A DNA stretch of 64,000 nt from Solirubrobacteraceae bacterium (GTDB lineage: Bacteria > Actinomycetota > Thermoleophilia > Solirubrobacterales > Solirubrobacteraceae), in assembly GCA_016463765.1 (NCBI GenBank), contig JAEMQS010000020.1, positions 1-64,000 on the forward strand, in the 5' to 3' direction. How positions within the stretch are numbered: the first letter of the stretch is position 1; each line of letters starts with the position of its first letter. Both the position numbers and the translations under genes were made by a program. The notes under the pieces were generated by a model. The model had not been told where the DNA came from. It was given only the letters and a program-made list of their open reading frames with translations, and did no database searches. This document shows, piece after piece, positions 61,540 through 64,000 of this stretch.

Positions 61540-62963
61540 GCGGAGAAGAAGTCCCCGTGGAACCCGAAGCCGATCCGGTGCGGGGCGTGCGCGCGGGCCA
61601 GCTCGGACAGGTCGTGCGCGTCGAGCACCACGAGGAACGACGTTCCCGCGCCGCCGTCGAGCACCACGGAGAGCAGCACCCCGTCGTCTTCCGCCGTCCC
61701 GTCCGGGTCGGGCACGAACACCGGCTCGCCCGGGAACAGGTCCGGCGCGCCCCACCACCGCGTCTCGCCGTCGGTGACGTCGACGCGCGCGATGGTCGAC
61801 ACCGGCTCGCCGTCGACGACCGACGCGCCCACGCCATACGCGTACTGGTACGGCCGCGCGTGGTTGCGGCGGTAGTTGATCCGCGGGAACTCCATCGGCG
61901 TGTCGCCCAGCACCGTCATCGCCGGCGGCCGGCCCGCGGCCAGGCGGTAGCGGCGCAGCTCGGCGGTCGGCACGACCGACGTCTCGGACCGCAGCTTGTC
62001 GAGGTAGAGCGCGTCGATGATGCCCGCGTCCTCGTACGCGCAGAGGTCGACGACGATCTCGTCGCCGTCGTCGTACGCGTTGACGTGGTGGAAGACGAAG
62101 AACGGGTCGGCCTCGTGGCGGGCGACCAGCGCGCCGGTCGCGAGATCGAAGACGAGGAACGTGCAGCCCCGCTCGGGCTCCCACTCCAGGTTCTCCGCGA
62201 ACGGCCGGCCGCTCGTCACCATCTTCAGCGGCTTCAGGCGCAGCGGCTGCTCGACGAGGACGATGTGCCGCTCGGTCACGGCGAAGCTGTGCTCGTACGA
62301 CGGCTCCGCGGCACCGGCGCGTGCGACGAGGTCGAACCGTCCGTCGCCGCGGCGGCGGTAGAAGCGGTACGAGCTGCGCGGGCCGTAGTGGACCTGGAGG
62401 TTGAGCATCGCGCCGTCGCGCGGGTCGGTCAGCGGGTGGGCGGTGGGCGAGCGCGGCCCGCGACCGGGCGGCTCGTAGGCGACGCCGAGCGTCTCCAGGG
62501 TGTCGAGGTCGAACGCGATCGGCACCGGCGTCTCGGTCAGCGCGACGAGCTGCTCGCCGAGGCGGATGACGTTCACGCTGGCGTTGTCGGTCATCCGCGG
62601 CGAGAACATCGACGCGATCGGCTCGGCCAGGCGCCGGCACGGGTCGCTGGCGAACTCGCGGTAGCCGATGCGCCCGTCCTCGCGCTGGGCGCGGTGGGCC
62701 TTCGTGCGCAGAAACCGGTTGGCGTAGCCGACGTGCCCGTCATCGAACGTGAAGGCGTGCAGCATCGCCAGGCCGTCGAGGAGGTGGCGCACCTCGTGGT
62801 CGCCCTCGCCGAACCAGGCGGGACCGTTGCGCACGAGCGTGCCGGCGAGCCACGGCGGCAGCGCGCCCTCGACGGGGACGTCTGCGACGCGGACCTCGTC
62901 GTCGACGGGGTCGAGAAACGGCTGGAACGCGGCCAGCGCGGGCAGGGCCTGCAGTTGGGTCAT
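61536..62963 (-). CDS. Carotenoid cleavage oxygenase
   Basis: A 475-residue Fe(II) dioxygenase of the RPE65/CCO family. The four iron-ligand His are in place: H176 (SPTAHP), H225 (YEHSF), H292 or H293 (FFVFHH) and H469 (GFGFHGDF). The N-terminal LVRNGPAWF motif is typical. Cleaves a carotenoid or apocarotenoid double bond to aldehydes. GGAGG 7 nt before ATG 62963. Leads a two-gene operon with an SDR; no carotenoid biosynthesis genes are in the window. Confidence 0.93.
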   Translation of the reverse strand: MTQLQALPALAAFQPFLDPVDDEVRVADVPVEGALPPWLAGTLVRNGPAWFGEGDHEVRHLLDGLAMLHAFTFDDGHVGYANRFLRTKAHRAQREDGRIGYREFASDPCRRLAEPIASMFSPRMTDNASVNVIRLGEQLVALTETPVPIAFDLDTLETLGVAYEPPGRGPRSPTAHPLTDPRDGAMLNLQVHYGPRSSYRFYRRRGDGRFDLVARAGAAEPSYEHSFAVTERHIVLVEQPLRLKPLKMVTSGRPFAENLEWEPERGCTFLVFDLATGALVARHEADPFFVFHHVNAYDDGDEIVVDLCAYEDAGIIDALYLDKLRSETSVVPTAELRRYRLAAGRPPAMTVLGDTPMEFPRINYRRNHARPYQYAYGVGASVVDGEPVSTIARVDVTDGETRWWGAPDLFPGEPVFVPDPDGTAEDDGVLLSVVLDGGAGTSFLVVLDAHDLSELARAHAPHRIGFGFHGDFFSA

Positions 62964-63067
62964 CACGCGACCTCCACAGTCAACGGTTCGGCCTGAAGCG
63001 TGACCCTACACCCGCGTGCACGTCCGCGCGGCGGGTTCCGTTCGCGGCGTTTGTCATCGTCGGCGTG

Positions 63068-64000
63068 ATGGCGGCCGTCGACCAACCCCTGCAGGACGCC
63101 ACGCTCCTGCGTACCGCCGCCGACCACGCGACGGCCCGGGTTCCGCGCGCCGCGCCGCACGACCGGGCAGGTGATCTTCGGGCCGGCCTTGCGGGCCTCG
63201 TCGTGGACTGCGCGGACGACATCGTGGTCCTGGACGGCGGGACGCTCGTGGGACTCCTGCCGATCGAGCGGCTGCTCGCGGCACCTGCGGACGCCCGCAT
63301 CGACGCGATCATGGATCCTGATCCCCCGACCGTGCCTCCCGGCGCAGCGCAGGAACGGGCGGCCTGGGAGATGGTGCGGCGCGGGGAGTCGAGCCTCCCG
63401 GTGGTCGGCGAGGACGGCGTGTTCCTCGGGTTGATCCCGCCGCACCGCATGCTTGCCGTGCTCCTCACCGAACACGACGAGGACCTCGCCCGGATCGGCG
63501 GCTACCTCGCGAGCACCGCACGTGCCCGGACCGCAGCCGAGGAGCTCGTCGGGCGGCGCCTGTGGCACCGGCTGCCGTGGCTGCTGATCGGTCTCGTGGG
63601 CGCGATGCTCTCGGCGCTGATCATCGGCTCGTTCGAGGAAGAGCTCGCGCAGAAGGTCCTTCTCGCGTTCTTCGTCCCCGCGGTCGTGTACATGGCGGAC
63701 GCCGTCGGCACCCAGACAGAGACGGTGCTCATCCGCGGCCTGTCTGTCGGGATCGACCTGCGGGAGGTCGCGCGACGGGAGGCCCTCACCGGCCTCGTCA
63801 TCGGCCTCCTCGTCGGAGGCGCATTCGTCCCGTTCTGTCTCCTCATCTGGGGCGACGCGCGCGTGGCCGTGGCGGTGGGGCTGGCGCTCGTCGCGAGTTG
63901 CTCGGTCGCGACGGTGGTCGCGATGGGGCTGCCGATGCTCTTTCACCGGCTCGGACGTGACCCCGCGTTCGGATCCGGGCCGCTCGCCACGGTGGTCCAG
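63068..64000 (+). CDS. MgtE-like divalent cation transporter, C-terminus cut by window edge
   Basis: 311 residues visible. Two CBS-type segments without the usual N-domain (VVDCADDIVVLDGGTLVGLLPIERLL and MVRRGESSLPVVGEDGVFLGLIPPHRML, about 52-135), then membrane helices (about 170-195, 200-220, 240-262 and 270-295). DAVGTQTETVLIRGLSVG matches the MgtE pore motif (usually GGNxGTQ), and DPAFGSGPLATVVQ the DPAxxSGPxxT signature, which is reached just at the edge. Probably takes up Mg2+ or a related cation. ATG 63068 is the first good start; no ribosome site is obvious. Confidence 0.82.
   Translation, partial: MAAVDQPLQDATLLRTAADHATARVPRAAPHDRAGDLRAGLAGLVVDCADDIVVLDGGTLVGLLPIERLLAAPADARIDAIMDPDPPTVPPGAAQERAAWEMVRRGESSLPVVGEDGVFLGLIPPHRMLAVLLTEHDEDLARIGGYLASTARARTAAEELVGRRLWHRLPWLLIGLVGAMLSALIIGSFEEELAQKVLLAFFVPAVVYMADAVGTQTETVLIRGLSVGIDLREVARREALTGLVIGLLVGGAFVPFCLLIWGDARVAVAVGLALVASCSVATVVAMGLPMLFHRLGRDPAFGSGPLATVVQ

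Overview
The window is GC-rich bacterial chromosome (strongly G/C third codon positions, frequent GTG starts, many stop/start overlaps of the ATGA or GTGA type). Gene content points to an actinobacterium: F420-type luciferase-like oxidoreductase, several acyl-CoA dehydrogenases, TetR regulators with palindromic operators, an Rv2629-like release-factor-fold protein, MalT/LAL-type LuxR regulators, and many genes with a TANNNT box 6-8 nt before the start codon, as in leaderless actinobacterial mRNAs. The GAVTxxKL repeat protein and the secreted proteins with TSP3-like, RTX-like or Arg/Lys-rich tails suggest the Thermoleophilia/Solirubrobacterales, but that placement is inference. No integrase, transposase, phage structural operon or CRISPR array was seen.

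Layout. 1-7.1 kb: housekeeping and small genes (subtilase cut by the left edge, tadA, PASTA protein, tRNA-Ser(CGA), Cys/Zn methyltransferase with coupled hydrolase, degenerate HD-GYP/LuxR regulator, two small proteins, cold-shock protein). 7.2-26.4 kb: a lipid/xenobiotic oxidation region made of small TetR-controlled units: an AidB-like dehydrogenase with two enoyl-CoA hydratases and TetR; a P450 with TetR; acyl-CoA dehydrogenase with a double hot-dog thioesterase, divergent from nitronate monooxygenase and an LLM oxidoreductase; and a separate dehydrogenase plus kinase pair resembling the two halves of ACAD10/11 (bacterial LvaC/LvaA). A saccharopine-dehydrogenase-like pseudogene lies at 25.0-25.3 kb. 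26.5-34.5 kb: VOC protein, secreted lipase, phosphatase, MaoC-like protein, ABC-2 exporter, decapeptide-repeat protein, DUF2252 and YihY/BrkB.

34.6-44 kb: a compact exopolysaccharide cluster (LpxL/PIM-type acyltransferase, Wzz-tyrosine kinase, Wzy-like polymerase, Wzx flippase, deacetylase-fold protein, two GT4 glycosyltransferases, methyltransferase) with no initiating sugar-phosphate transferase inside the window. 44-60 kb: secreted and stress functions (second subtilase, M29 aminopeptidase, tRNA-Ser(GGA), tail-collar-like secreted protein, truncated haemoglobin, FAD oxidase with divergent GlxA-type regulator, RTX-like protein, LAL regulator, large M14 carboxypeptidase, serine hydrolase). 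60.4-64 kb: a second small protein sharing its promoter block with the one at 6.2 kb, a carotenoid oxygenase/SDR operon, and an MgtE-like transporter cut by the right edge.

The most notable regulatory signals are (i) a 39-nt promoter block conserved without gaps before two small, possibly paralogous genes 54 kb apart, (ii) a 25-bp palindrome shared by the P450-tetR promoter and the acyl-CoA dehydrogenase/nitronate monooxygenase divergent promoter, (iii) a 15-bp perfect palindrome that supplies the -35 boxes of both divergent promoters of a tetR/dehydrogenase pair, and (iv) a double operator filling the promoter of the AidB-like operon. No stretch longer than about 300 bases lacks a gene.
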